From positions 12,682,613 to 12,746,612 of the forward strand of contig NC_065881.2 in the NCBI RefSeq assembly GCF_932274485.2: a DNA stretch of 64,000 nt, in the 5' to 3' direction. This document shows, in pieces, positions 21,901 to 29,572 of the stretch. How positions within the stretch are numbered: the first letter of the stretch is position 1; each line of letters starts with the position of its first letter. The notes under the pieces are model-generated. The model had not been told where the DNA came from and ran no database searches. It saw nothing but the letters and a program-made list of their open reading frames with translations. The translations under genes and the position numbers were made by a program. The stretch is from Patella vulgata (lineage: Eukaryota > Mollusca > Gastropoda > Patellidae).

Positions 21901-23404
21901 ACTGTCCACGGGGACGTACCGCAGGCTATTTAAACCCTGACCACATGCAATTTATCCCGTCTCTGCGGCTTTGTAATGATAACGTAATCATAACATAAAA
22001 TTGATATCATTAAATGAGACGAGTGAGTGAAAAGAATGCGAGAATCGTGCTAAACGAAGCGATAGATTTCAGCATGGGGGTAAACGTCGATTGGACATTG
22101 ATAGTTTCAGATCATCTGTATGCGTGAAGAAGGGCTATTAGTCTCCCTAAAACTCGATTAACACCAGCCATTATCGATGTTAGTTGACTCCTCGTTGATT
22201 CTCGCGTTGAAAGACGAGAAGTGTTTAGGGAATTGAGCGCAATGGTGTAATTGCTACTAATTTCTAATGTAATTTTTATCAGATTTGTGTTCTTTGTTCG
22301 ACGTGACTGACAATATCACATTTTCACACACAAATCTACTAACATCGTATTTTACATGAAATGGGGTTTAGCGTCCTAGTTTTCTACACCAACCGGAGTG
22401 ATGAACACGAGCATACGTTGTTGTTTATTACAAATTTAACCGCCAATACATAATACATGAAATTATGGACATGCGCCATCCAGTATGCTATTAGGGATGT
22501 TTTGTCCGTACACCGGTGCCACTACTTCCCTTTTCAGATTTCCATCGGAGAAGAACAGTAGGACGTTAAACCCTACTTCAATTCATTTCTGATTTCCATC
22601 TGCAAAGGAATCTTTAAAGTGCTGCTTATGGTGTGAACGAGTCTTCTGTTTCTTGTTCCAAATTAATCAGAGAGTTACCGTCCACTCAAACACAAACTAG
22701 GTCATTTCGCGACTAAAATGTGGTAGAATTTTATTATTTTATTTTAATAATTAGCTTACGGGCTTGTGTCGTTAGCAGTCAGAGGTAATATTAAAAAGGG
22801 AAAAGTTCCATGAAGTAAAGAGAGAGAGAGAGAGAAATGTTTAACGTCCACTCTTTTAGCAGTGGGAGGAAACCGGAGGACCCAGAGAAAACCCACGAAG
22901 CTGGACAGGCGACCCTAATCATTCTCACGTACAAGCGGGGGATCGAAGCCGATCCACTTGACTCAATGACACACCTTATGATCAAAGCGTTAACCATTCG
23001 ACCACCACCGCCCCCGTGAAGTAAATATGATTACATCGGTCCATCCCCGATACAACTTTTTATACTATTGTTATGTGTTTTTTACAGTCTTCATTGACCA
23101 TATTGGTTCATGGAAGTAAGGCGTTAAATCCAAATTCATTTCATTGTTCATTTTGCAAAATGATGACATTTTTCGTATATTTATTTTTTAGGTCAAAGTT
23201 TGGTTCCAGAACAGGAGAACAAAACACAAGCGAATGAAGGCCGAGGAAGAAACCGATTCCACGTCACAAAAAGGAAATGACAGTCTGACATCATGTCACG
23301 AGGACGGAAGGGAAATTGATGAAAGTGACGGAAGTGACGTTGATATGGATGACAGCCATATTGAATCAGACGAGGAGGAACTATCTGTTACGTGTGAATC
23401 GTAG
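7173..23404 (+). CDS. emx: Empty spiracles/Emx homeobox transcription factor, three exons
   Basis: Predicted nuclear DNA-binding transcription factor of the Ems/Emx (ANTP-class) family, which patterns anterior head and nervous system in bilaterians. Coding exons are 7173-7563, 20148-20320 and 23192-23404, giving 258 residues, close to the roughly 250 of vertebrate EMX proteins. Residues 12-23 ([12 protein letters not shown]) match the N-terminal Emx motif (vertebrate GFTIESLV), an eh1-like repressor motif. Homeodomain is about residues 145-204: it opens [17 protein letters not shown], has the Emx signature [13 protein letters not shown], and its third helix is [14 protein letters not shown] with W48, F49, Q50, N51 and R53 intact. 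RTKHKRM resembles insect Ems more than the vertebrate RTKYKRQ/RTKFKRQ. The tail (about 205-258) is acidic and lacks the vertebrate INRWRIATKQ end. The FYPWL box before the homeodomain is weak: QQWLARYP. Introns: phase 1 (12,584 bp) and phase 0 (2,871 bp). The homeodomain intron between positions 44 and 45 is the known Emx position. No frame breaks. Confidence 0.93.
7927..8197 (-). mobile_element. SINE family A, near full length, with target duplication
   Basis: Flanked by TGATAAAGACA at 7916-7926 and 8198-8208. It begins with the (GA)n tail, then GGTTTAACGTCCAATCGACA, GGAAACCGG, ACAACCGGGG and the tRNA-like head ending near CCATTCGGTCACCC. The duplication lies outside the (GA)n, showing that the microsatellite is part of the inserted element. 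Confidence 0.88.
8583..8632 (-). mobile_element. SINE family B 3'-end fragment
   Basis: AAATGAAATGAAATGGGGTT followed by TAACGTCCTACTGTTTC, then unrelated sequence. A strongly 5'-truncated copy. Confidence 0.65.
8633..9146. other. Intron 1 stretch without recognised repeats
   Basis: AT-rich. CCCGGGCATCT occurs twice (about 8830 and 9050), possibly an old duplication. No gene signal. Confidence 0.4.
9147..9449. mobile_element. MITE with 38-base inverted ends
   Basis: Left arm AATAACACATGACACAATTA through GGAATACAAATTACT (9147-9184) is mirrored at 9412-9449 (AGTAATTTGTATTCCATATA to GTGTTATT) with few mismatches. About 303 bases, no transposase. Confidence 0.75.
9600..10370. repeat. Diverged tandem repeat, unit about 50 bases
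   Basis: The core GATTTTAAAATCTCAGCTAA plus AATGACAACAACACAAATCA recurs about 15 times with many substitutions. The apparent frames within it are by-products of the repeat. Confidence 0.8.
10530..10990. repeat. Degenerate AT-rich array of TTTTAATAGTTCTA-type units
   Basis: Units of about 16-20 bases (ATTTTAATAGTTCTAGTTTT, ATTTTAATAGATCTAC) form two clusters, about 10540-10600 and 10855-10990. A family B SINE relic (GTGTACACGGGACGTCGGTT) lies between them at about 10598-10625. Confidence 0.7.
10991..11954. other. Intron 1 stretch without recognised repeats
   Basis: AT-rich and apparently single-copy. No gene, RNA or known motif identified. Confidence 0.4.
11955..12364. mobile_element. TTAA-flanked MITE in emx intron 1
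   Basis: TTAA at 11955-11958 and 12361-12364; left tip ACATACATTATGCAAGAGCT, right tip inverted AGGGGCATTATGGCAGATTT. It is in the opposite orientation to copy 1, with the GGTCTTTCTTTAGGCCTGAA mark near the left end. Confidence 0.82.
12526..12955. repeat. Minisatellite, unit about 30 bases, about 14 copies
   Basis: Unit is ACGTTACACTTTATAAAGGC followed by ATACTCTATT, well conserved in the middle of the array and decayed at both ends. The repeated THFIKARSI-type peptide frame is an artefact. Confidence 0.9.
12956..13621. other. Intron 1 stretch, mostly unique
   Basis: A possible SINE B 3' relic (CAGGACGTTAAACCTCATTT) lies at about 13044-13070. The rest is AT-rich with no recognised feature. 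Confidence 0.45.
13622..13885 (-). mobile_element. SINE family A, diverged
   Basis: GAATGGGGTTTAACGTCTAC, AATAATTCGCTTGCGCGTAG, GAGAAAAACCCATGAGA and GACTCAATGACAGACCTTAT occur in the expected order. The (GA)n tail is lost and the central domain is substituted, so this copy looks old. Confidence 0.8.
13975..14760. repeat. Diverged tandem repeat of about 35-40 base units
   Basis: About 20 units built on ATACAATGAACTATATACA and ATAACAAATACAAAATAC, heavily drifted with indels. Confidence 0.8.
14761..15479. other. Intron 1 stretch without recognised repeats
   Basis: TATTTATT-rich patch near 14910-14935. The 61-codon minus-strand frame at 15157-15342 shows no known domain. Confidence 0.4.
15480..15610. 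repeat. Short TTTCTGTAATTTCTTT-type array
   Basis: About four degenerate units with AAATCAGATTTGTAATTTCT. Confidence 0.6.
15611..16744. other. Intron 1 stretch, apparently single-copy
   Basis: No transposon, array or coding signal recognised in about 1.1 kb. It is one of the longer repeat-free parts of intron 1, so a possible place for regulatory elements. Confidence 0.35.
16745..16985. repeat. Two-copy direct repeat, period about 112
   Basis: TTGGCGATGCATTCATATTT and TTGGCGATGGATTCATATTC start the two copies. The shared remainder includes CCTACCCAACTTT, CGGAAAAT and TTTTTCTRGCRACAG. Confidence 0.8.
17283..17980. repeat. Tandem array built from SINE 3' ends, interrupted by a SINE B
   Basis: Units of about 75 bases contain GTTTAACGTCC or GAAGTCC, ACTTTTCTGCTCCGACTGGG and ATATAGGATTGGGATG. 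They occur near 17283, 17361, 17440, 17490 and again at about 17918 after the SINE. The unit is itself a SINE B 3' tail fragment in minus orientation. Confidence 0.75.
17561..17903 (-). mobile_element. SINE family B, near full length, with target duplication
   Basis: Flanked by AAAATAGGATTGGG (17547-17560) and AATATAGGATTGGG (17904-17917). On the complement: tRNA-like head with A box TGGCTAAGTGGGTAAGG and B box GGGTGTTCGATCCC, then CTTTCTCGGCCAATGC (as written), then a conserved centre with GGATGGGACGAAAAACCGAG and GTGCACGTAAAAGATC, ending GGACGTTAAACCCCATTTC plus ATTTC repeats. A stretch around GAGGGAAATTTTGCCCGG is missing relative to other copies. Confidence 0.9.
17981..18902. other. Intron 1 stretch, mostly unique
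   Basis: A loosely repeated AATAGGTRGATTATGTAATT/TTTCTATTG-AACTAG segment occurs twice (about 18465 and 18730). No gene signal. Confidence 0.4.
18903..18990. repeat. (TC)n(AC)n compound microsatellite
   Basis: A CT run at about 18905-18941 passes directly into an AC run at 18942-18987. Apparent frames over it on both strands are artefacts. Confidence 0.95.
18991..19036 (-). mobile_element. SINE family B 3'-end fragment
   Basis: CTTTCTGCAACCGACTGGGC and TAATTAAGACGGGAC match the family B 3' region. It adjoins the microsatellite. Confidence 0.5.
19037..20147. other. End of emx intron 1, repeat-poor
   Basis: About 1.1 kb with no recognised transposon, ending in the exon 2 acceptor. It includes ATTGATTAATCAATGACTGA near 19925, a short palindromic homeodomain-type site (inference). 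Confidence 0.4.
20148..20320 (+). CDS. emx: emx coding exon 2 (homeodomain residues 1-44)
   Basis: The acceptor is TTATTTCAG|TG and the donor is ACACAG|GTATGT. The exon codes the end of split codon 131 and 57 further residues, from [16 protein letters not shown] through helices 1 and 2 to LQLSETQ. Length 173 bases (2 + 171) keeps frame with exon 1 and ends in phase 0. The segment is strongly conserved with Emx proteins ([31 protein letters not shown]). Only about 60 bases after the donor lies a decayed SINE B piece. Confidence 0.94.
20384..20450 (-). mobile_element. SINE family B central-domain relic in intron 2
   Basis: GAATTCCAACTGTCGGTGGT, TCTTTTACGTG and CCAATGTGTACAC are recognisable but decayed. 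Confidence 0.55.
20781..20870. repeat. Repeat fragment with GTTGTTTATTACAGATTTAA, family unknown
   Basis: GTTGTTTATTACAGATTTAA, CGTCCAATAC and ATTATGGACA recur at about 22432-22485 inside another SINE relic. The preceding GGTGGAAGCGAACGCC matches the C-type fragment. Confidence 0.55.
20871..22350. other. Repeat-poor 1.5 kb of emx intron 2, candidate enhancer
   Basis: No transposons or arrays. AT-rich with several TAAT cores and clustered unique sequence (for example around 21240-22260). In such a repeat-laden locus the absence of insertions may reflect constraint; this is inference only. Confidence 0.3.
22352..22590 (-). mobile_element. SINE family B relic with internal insertion
   Basis: ATGAAATGGGGTTTAGCGTC, CTACACCAACCGG and GAGCATACG mark the 3' end. 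It is broken by the GTTGTTTATTACAAATTTAA segment and then resumes with GCGCCATCCAGTATGCTAT. Confidence 0.6.
22670..22762 (-). mobile_element. SINE family A 3' relic
   Basis: GTCCACTCAAACACAAACTA, GGTCATTTCG and AATAATTAGCTTACG match the family A 3' half. Confidence 0.55.
22820..23016 (-). mobile_element. SINE family A, internally deleted, with target duplication
   Basis: TGAAGTAAA flanks it at 22811-22819 and 23017-23025. It has the (GA)n tail, central domain and head, but lacks about 80 bases between GTTTAACGTCCACTC and AGCAGTGGGAGG. It lies about 170 bases before emx exon 3. Confidence 0.85.
23192..23404 (+). CDS. emx: emx coding exon 3 (recognition helix and C-terminus)
   Basis: The acceptor is ATTTTTTAG|GTC. 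The exon begins with homeodomain residue V45, supplies the recognition helix with N51, then an acidic tail (clusters such as [10 protein letters not shown] and ESDEEEL), and stops at TAG 23402-23404 after TCES. Seventy codons plus stop. Compared with vertebrate EMX, the conserved basic C-terminus is replaced by an acidic one; its role is unknown. Confidence 0.93.
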   Translation, partial: VKVWFQNRRTKHKRMKAEEETDSTSQKGNDSLTSCHEDGREIDESDGSDVDMDDSHIESDEEELSVTCES

Positions 23405-24121
23405 TGAAGTCATTTGAATAATGGCGGTGTGTGAATCAATATAAAAACGAGATTGTCGATTCAAGAGGAGCTAACTCTAATACACTACACAAAGGGACAC
23501 AACTTTATATCCCTTTGGAATAAAACCACGCATTTTTGTCTCCTCCCGGAATCGACTAAATCTCCAATAAGAAGCTGCTCCGTCCACGTGCTAGAATTAT
23601 CAAGTGCTAAAGAAGACAGAGGAGAGTGTCAAAAGTGCTTCAATTAACAATGGTGTGCGATCCATTTATTTTTTAAGTTATTCTTTTTCCAGTTTACTTT
23701 GAACACTTAACGACTGACGAAGAATAAGACGCGTAGCGAGACAGGGGAGGACAGAGGGGATTGAACGCTTCCCACCCTCTGAAGGACATGCCTCCTACCA
23801 AAATCATAAAAAAAAACAGATTACGAAATTATGCGTACGCTACAGAACTGTATGGATATACAGATGTCACACGATATATTTGAAGGCAGTCTTCGAACAA
23901 ATAAATGCTAATTGTGGTTAATACAGCGACTTTATGGTCCAGTATGAATGCTCGAGTTCGAATTCATCTCTCAATTGTTTGTATGGATGTTGTTGAGTGT
24001 AGATATTAATGGTTATTATGAAAATATTTGTTTATTTCATAAATAATGTTGAGTTAAAGCAAGAACCGTTTAGATAAATTATTTATGAAAATAATTCGGA
24101 TTTTGCTTTCATAGAAAATAT
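23405..24121 (+). other. emx 3' untranslated region and flank
   Basis: Directly after the stop. Contains AATAAA at 23519 and 23900. The 64-codon frame at 23453-23647 has no recognisable domain and is probably untranslated. Confidence 0.5.
23900..23905 (+). promoter_or_regulatory. Candidate emx polyadenylation signal
   Basis: AATAAA about 500 bases after the stop, in an otherwise non-coding 3' flank. An earlier AATAAA lies at 23519-23524, only 115 bases past the stop, so a short 3' UTR is also possible. The sequence alone does not decide which is used. Confidence 0.4.
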
Positions 24122-24474
24122 TTAAAGATGCATTATGTAAGAGCTAAATTTAGTATGAATTAGACATTTATTAACATGACAAGACCATAATCATCTCACT
24201 AGACCATCGAATGCTCACGATTTTCAATGGATTGAAACAAGATCATTATTTAATAATTTAATTTAAAAACTGGATAATCGAGACTATGTTTACTATCGTA
24301 ACAACGGTAGCAATGACAATCGAGACTCTGATATTCTTCAAACATCATAACTTCGCTCAGGATGAAGTAATTTGACTGAAATTTTCAATTTTTTCATTTT
24401 TCATTATCTATTTTTAAAATATTATGGCGAGAACTGTCAGCACTTTATCTAAATCTTACATAATGCATCTTCAG
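24122..24474. mobile_element. TTAA MITE copy downstream of emx
   Basis: Left TTAA at 24122 followed by AGATGCATTATGTAAGAGCT; right tip inverted AGATGCATTATGTAAGATTT, followed by TCAG where TTAA is expected. The two tips agree over about 16 bases. Confidence 0.8.
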
Positions 24475-25243
24475 ATTCTTATAAAATTTACAGCAAATGT
24501 AAATAAAAAAAATAATAATCGTAATTTATACCTTGTTTTACGGCGCTTTTGTTATCATTTGCTAAAAGGTGTGATGTTTTTGATCTGTTTTGGGGTATTT
24601 TAAATTTTGCATCAGAATTGTTTTTGGCTTTAGATTAAATGTTTATTTGAAATTTTGGTTATTCTAAGTGTAAACGGACACGAAACAAGAGTAAAATGTA
24701 GCCAAATTATGTTTTATTCATTATCGATTTTCTATAAAGGATGAGCATGTCCTTTTCGTGGGAGAGCTTTATAAACGTAAATTTTATTATGAAAGTAAAA
24801 CTTCAATACATCATATGACGTCAGATACCTTGTGACGTCATAATTTCTTTTTGGTAAAATTAAATATTAAAATTTCATGAAATTTATAGATGCTAGAAAT
24901 AAATAACAATATCAAAATAATAGGGAATACAAAGGGTATATATTTTAAAACTTGGTTGCCTCCATTGTAAAAAATTAAAGCACAAATCAACTAAAATATA
25001 ACTTGCGGAGGTGGGGGGGGGGGGTCATATTTAAGAATACTTAACTCAAATATATTTTTAGATTATAGTCTTCTCATTGGTAAAGAGCTAAAATTTGTGT
25101 TTAGCCAATGAACAACCATTATTCAAAAAAATATTTTAGTTTAAGTTGTCATGAATAGGAATTCCGTTTTAAATCATGTCGTCACAAGGTATAATTGACG
25201 TCACATTTCTATATTTAGTAACCCGTTTATTTCCTTATATAGT
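24475..25243. other. AT-rich intergenic stretch
   Basis: A G homopolymer lies at about 25010-25023. Nothing else recognised. Confidence 0.4.
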
Positions 25244-25247
25244 CATG

Positions 25248-25276
<29 letters not shown>
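25244..25276. repeat. (AT)n microsatellite
   Basis: An uninterrupted TA run of about 30 bases. Confidence 0.95.
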
Positions 25277-25279
<3 letters not shown>

Positions 25280-25711
25280 CTAGTTTGTAAATATACATTG
25301 AAATTGTATAAAGTTAAAACTAAATATTGTTATCAGAATTTTGTTACTTTCATTTTTATTATCTACTTTTATCTTATGGGTTATTTCATAAAACATAACA
25401 TTTCATATCGTTTGAATGCACAAATAAAACTTTCATTGTTAAACAACCTGTAGCAGTAATACAAATTGTATTCTCACCGGAAACAAAAAAATAATTTCAG
25501 AGTTTCAAGTAAATTTTGCCAGATAAAGAAAAGAAAATATCACGCCTTAACTCACTAAGCTCGCTCGATCACAAGTTGGATTTTCCAAATTTTATACTAA
25601 AATGTCTGTGCATAGAGAAAAAACAGGTTCTTTCCTGCTCATCGAAAAATCATAAGGCTCGGACAATACTTGTTTCCTTGACAATATTGTGCATGGATTG
25701 GCGGACATTTC

Positions 25712-25996
25712 CAAGATGGCACCGATGACGTCACGAATTGTCGGGTTTGTCTATAGTGGTAAATATAACGTTTTATAATTTAAATCAACTTTCACTTTTG
25801 ACTGAAATGCTATAATAAATTCCTACTGTTATTTTAGTTAAGGCATCGTTATTTCATAGATGGTACCGATGACGTCACGAATATTCGTGCGATCGTCCTC
25901 GTTTTAGGCTTATCATTTAAATGAACTTTCACTTTTTACCTAAATGTTATAATAAATTCCTATTGTTATTCAGTTAAGGCATCGTTATTTTTTTTT
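25712..25996. repeat. Two-copy tandem repeat (period 144), each with a TGACGTCA site
   Basis: AAGATGGCACCGATGACGTC and TAGATGGTACCGATGACGTC start the copies. Both continue with ACTTTCACTTTT, TATAATAAATTCCTA and GTTAAGGCATCGTTATT. TGACGTCA (a perfect CREB/ATF palindrome) is at 25726-25733 and 25870-25877. Confidence 0.8.
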
Positions 25997-26283
25997 TAAT
26001 GAAACTCCGAAAAATTATAAATTTGAATTTGTGAATATTATTCAAAATTTCAATTTTCTAAGACTATCGTAATCATTCATGGAATTAATTGTACCAATGT
26101 TGTACAATTAATGCCGACATTAAAAGACATATTTAATTTATATTGTAAAAAATAAAATTGTAATCGATACCCGATTCAATTTGTCTTACCCTTACACGAC
26201 GAGAAAATGTATTTAATGAATAAATAAAGTTTGAAATATTGAACTGTAGTATTTATTGATGCTGGGCTTATACCCACGCCACC
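25997..26283. other. AT-rich intergenic stretch
   Basis: AATAAA-like motifs near 26220. No feature recognised. Confidence 0.35.
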
Positions 26284-26466
26284 ACCTCAGTTTGACACTA
26301 GGTCTGGGGTATTACCCGAGAACGTGATAATATCAGAAACTATCGAGACACTATTTCTGCTCATGGATGGGGGGGGGGGCAGCACTCAGTTTGACACGAG
26401 GTGTGGGGTATTACACGAGAACGTGATGATATCAGAAACTATCGAGACAATAGTTCTGCTCATTTA
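26284..26466. repeat. Two-copy direct repeat, period about 101
   Basis: CTCAGTTTGACACTAGGTCT and CTCAGTTTGACACGAGGTGT start near-identical copies ending TCGAGACANTANTTCTGCTC, separated by a G run. Confidence 0.88.
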
Positions 26467-26639
26467 GGTGCAATAATGTATTGGATTATAGTGGATTAAG
26501 GCCAAAACAGCGACAATGCTTTGCACGTTTGTTATAATTTGGTGTTATTCCAATGAATGTAGCAGAAACATGATATGCTTTGCAGGAGCAGCGGGGGGTC
26601 CCGATCCTCTGAAACTACCAACTGGCAAACGAAACTTCA

Positions 26640-27095
26640 CAAATATACCCCCTTCCCCCTCAAGCCACCTACTCCCTCAACAGCCACCTACTACCTCAAC
26701 AACCACCTACTCCCGCCAACAACCACCTACTACCTCAACACCCACCTACTCCCTCCAACAACCACCTACGCCTCCAAGCACCTACTCCCCCAGCAACCAC
26801 CCATTATCTCAACAACCACCTACTCCCTCCAACAACCACCTACTACCTCATCAACCATCTACTCCCCCAACAACCACCTACTCCCTCCACAACCACCCAC
26901 TACCTCAACAACCACCTACTCCCTCCAACAACTGCACCCACTCCCTCAACAACCACCCACTACTTCAACAACTACCTGCTCCCTCCAACCACCTAGTTCC
27001 CCCAACAACCCCCCACCCCCTCCAATAACCACTCACTACCTCAACAACCACTTACTACCCCCATCAACCGCCTACCACCTCAACAACCAGTCACT
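26640..27095. repeat. C-rich minisatellite (CAACAACCACCTACTCCCTC units)
   Basis: More than 20 copies of an 18-21 base unit alternating CTACTCCCTC and CTACTACCTC. Two overlapping frames give Pro/Thr/Ser repeats but lack a conserved start or domain. Confidence 0.92.
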
Positions 27096-27289
27096 CGCCG
27101 CAATTGGCAAACGAAACCACGCAATCATGCTTTATTTAAGGGATGCTTAAGAGGTTTCGTTTCTTAATGCTAGGTTGAGGAGATATTTAAGAGGGGTTAT
27201 CAGTGAAGGTTTATAATAAGCGGATTCGTCTCTGAATGCTATGTATAGAGTAAAGGAAACCAGGAAAGCATCCCTGCCTGAATGAATAG

Positions 27290-27685
27290 TTAAACGTGTA
27301 TTATGCAAGAGCTAAATCTGCCTATTGCAGGTCTTTCTTTAGGCCTGAAATGTTTTCTAAAGTATTAATTAGACATTAATTAACTGATCCAGGCCTTAAT
27401 CAACTCTCGATGGCATCAGATTTCTCCGATATTAAATAGATTAGAATGGTTCAGCTATACTTTGATTTAATCAGATATGTAGGACCGAGAATTAGCTTCG
27501 ATCAACCAGTACCGTGGTTGAAATTATTGCACACGTCTGTCAAACCTTCAAAGGCTAATATCTTCTCTTGCAATAGAGTAATTTGAATGAAATTTTCAAA
27601 TTATTCAGTTTACATCATCTACTTTCGAACTATTAAAGCAAGGATGGCTAGTTCTTTATCTAAATCTTACATAATGTATCTTTAA
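27290..27685. mobile_element. TTAA-flanked MITE copy
   Basis: TTAA at 27290-27293 and 27682-27685; left tip ACGTGTATTATGCAAGAGCT, right tip inverted AGATACATTATGTAAGATTT. Carries GGTCTTTCTTTAGGCCTGAA and the shared CTTTATCTAAATC end. Confidence 0.83.
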
Positions 27686-27849
27686 GCAGACTGCTTTTTT
27701 ATTTATTGCTTAAAAAGGTGGGCAAGACGATTTCCTCTGTTTTCTTGCTGCGAAAATCTCAAATGTATTTCTTATTCATAATTTCTAAAAGTTTATAGAT
27801 ATTTTTAAACTTTAATTATTTATAATATATGTGTAATCCTTCCTTCCTT

Positions 27850-27988
27850 CTTAGTGTTTAACGTCCGCTTCTACAGAAGGTGATATCACAGACAAGTCTT
27901 TTTTTTAAATTTTCATTATCTTAGCGCACGCGCAGTGGTCTTTCTTGTAGAAGGAAACCGGAGTACCCGGAGTAAACCCACGAGGTAT
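27850..27988 (-). mobile_element. SINE fragment: type C 3' end joined to a family A-like centre
   Basis: GTGTTTAACGTCCGCTTCTA and GGTGATATCACAGACAAG (type C) precede GCGCACGCGCAGTGGTC, GGAAACCGGAGTACCCGGAG and ACCCACGAGG (family A centre). Confidence 0.6.
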
Positions 27989-28150
27989 ATGTGTAATCTG
28001 ACACAGTCGTTTATATAATACAATGCAGGAGAAAGTCCTGGGTGTGATTCCGGTTTTGGCCGAGAAAGATCTAGCGTGATCTCCCCTTGTCAGGGGTACT
28101 TAATATAGAGAAAATAACATCATCTAATCAGACAACAAGCTATACCAATA

Positions 28151-28267
28151 TTTTCGTAATTTGATTGGATAATATTAGATTGATTTTAGTGCTTAGCCAA
28201 TCAAAATTGAAGTATCTACTAAAATTTGGATTTTATCTTTAGTTAAGATTTCGTGAAACAGGCCCCT
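28151..28267. mobile_element. Foldback MITE (CCTGTTTCACGAAAT termini), copy 2, left arm lost
   Basis: TTTGATTGGATAATATTAGA through GATTTCGTGAAACAGGCCCC matches 5927-6036 closely, but the left arm is missing. Confidence 0.8.
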
Positions 28268-28279
28268 ATAAAGTTAAAA

Positions 28280-28556
28280 ATATACAAGCCTACATAGTAT
28301 CTAGCTACTTAAATATTGTTAAAATCTAATTTCTTGAAATACCGATATTGTACTAATGTATGGACATAATATACACATAATACGTATCAAACTACTTAAA
28401 TATTGTTAAAATTAACTGTACTGTACAGACCTAAATAATATGTATCTAGCTACATAAACATTGTTAAAATCTAATTTTCCAAATACTGGTACATGTACTG
28501 TACTATAAACATATACAGGCCTAAATAATATGTATCTAGCTACTTAAACATTTTTG
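28280..28556. repeat. Tandem repeat, about 85-base units, three to four copies
   Basis: TAATATGTATCTAGCTACTT and AAACATTGTTAAAATCTAAT recur with drift. Confidence 0.8.
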
Positions 28557-28774
28557 CTCGATACCCATTCAACAAACTGATTCAGAACATTGTTCAGATC
28601 TAATGTCCGGAGCACAGACGATTCTACCTGCAACAAAACAAAAGTTGCATTGGGCTTGATGGGGCCCCAGGCATCATCCCTGTCAGCCTTCAGGATAATA
28701 CGGCACTGCACCCAACTGGGGTAATATATATTTATATTTTTATTTCTAGGCGCAAACTAAGCTACGTAGGAAAT

Positions 28775-29240
28775 TTATATTGTTATTCGCCAATTCATTA
28801 GATCAAATAAAAAATATATTGTCAGTCACCAATTCGTTAGATCTAAGACAAAATATATTGTTACATGTCATTTCATTAGAACTAAGACAAAATATATTGT
28901 TAGATGTAAATTCATTAGAACTAAGACAAAATATATTGTTAGGTGTCAATTCATTAGATACAAGACAAAATATATTGTTAGATAACAATTAATTAGATAT
29001 ATTACAAAATATATTGTTAGATGACAATTCATTAGAACTAAGACAAAATATATGGTTAGACGCCAATTTATTAGATATAAGACAAATTATATTGTTATAT
29101 AGATGTCAATTTATTAGATATAAGACAAAACATATTGTTACATGTCAATTCATTAGAACTAAGGCAAAATATAAATATTGTTACTCATCAAATTATAAGA
29201 TCAAAGAAATAATATATTGTTACTCATCAATTCATTATTC
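28775..29240. repeat. Minisatellite, unit 39 bases, about 12 copies
   Basis: The unit AATTCATTAGAACTAAGACA plus AAATATATTGTTAGATGTC is conserved. As 39 is a multiple of three, both strands show repeated-peptide frames (such as NSLELRQNILLDV) that are not evidence of a gene. Confidence 0.92.
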
Positions 29241-29412
29241 AAGATTTGACTTATTTCCTCATATCTGGGTGCAAACATTGGACCCCCCCCCCCTACTCAC
29301 TCTCCCACACTCGTCCACACTATCCCCTCCCTTTGAGGAATTTGTAAATATGTCAATAGACCTAAAGGAAAACTACAAAAACGAGCATGCGAGTACGCAA
29401 AAAAAATGTTTT

Positions 29413-29562
29413 ATTAATATGGAACACAATTACTATGTTAATTTAAGCAAACGTTTCGTCAAGGATTCTCTCAACATTATCAAGCAAATTACGTTGAGAG
29501 AACCCTTGATGAAACGTGTGCTTAAATGGAAATGGTAATTGTGTTTCAAACGTCGCATTAAT
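29413..29562. mobile_element. Foldback element, arms about 60 bases
   Basis: ACACAATTACTATGTTAATT, AAGCAAACGTTTCGTCAAGG and CTCTCAAC are mirrored by GTTGAGAGAACCCTTGATGA, AACGTGTGCTTAAATGG and GGTAATTGTGTTTC, with a loop of about 17 bases. ATTAAT occurs at both outer edges and could be the target duplication. Confidence 0.75.
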
Positions 29563-29572
29563 TAAAATAGTA

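Noticed and set aside
26516-27150. Pro/Thr/Ser-rich frames of 170 and 191 codons
   Set aside because: Both come from the same CAACAACCACCTACTCCCTC minisatellite in different frames; no domain or signal peptide followed by non-repeat sequence.
28780-29538. Repeated-peptide frames (NSLELRQNILLDV type) on both strands
   Set aside because: They result from a 39-base tandem repeat; the opposite strand is equally open.
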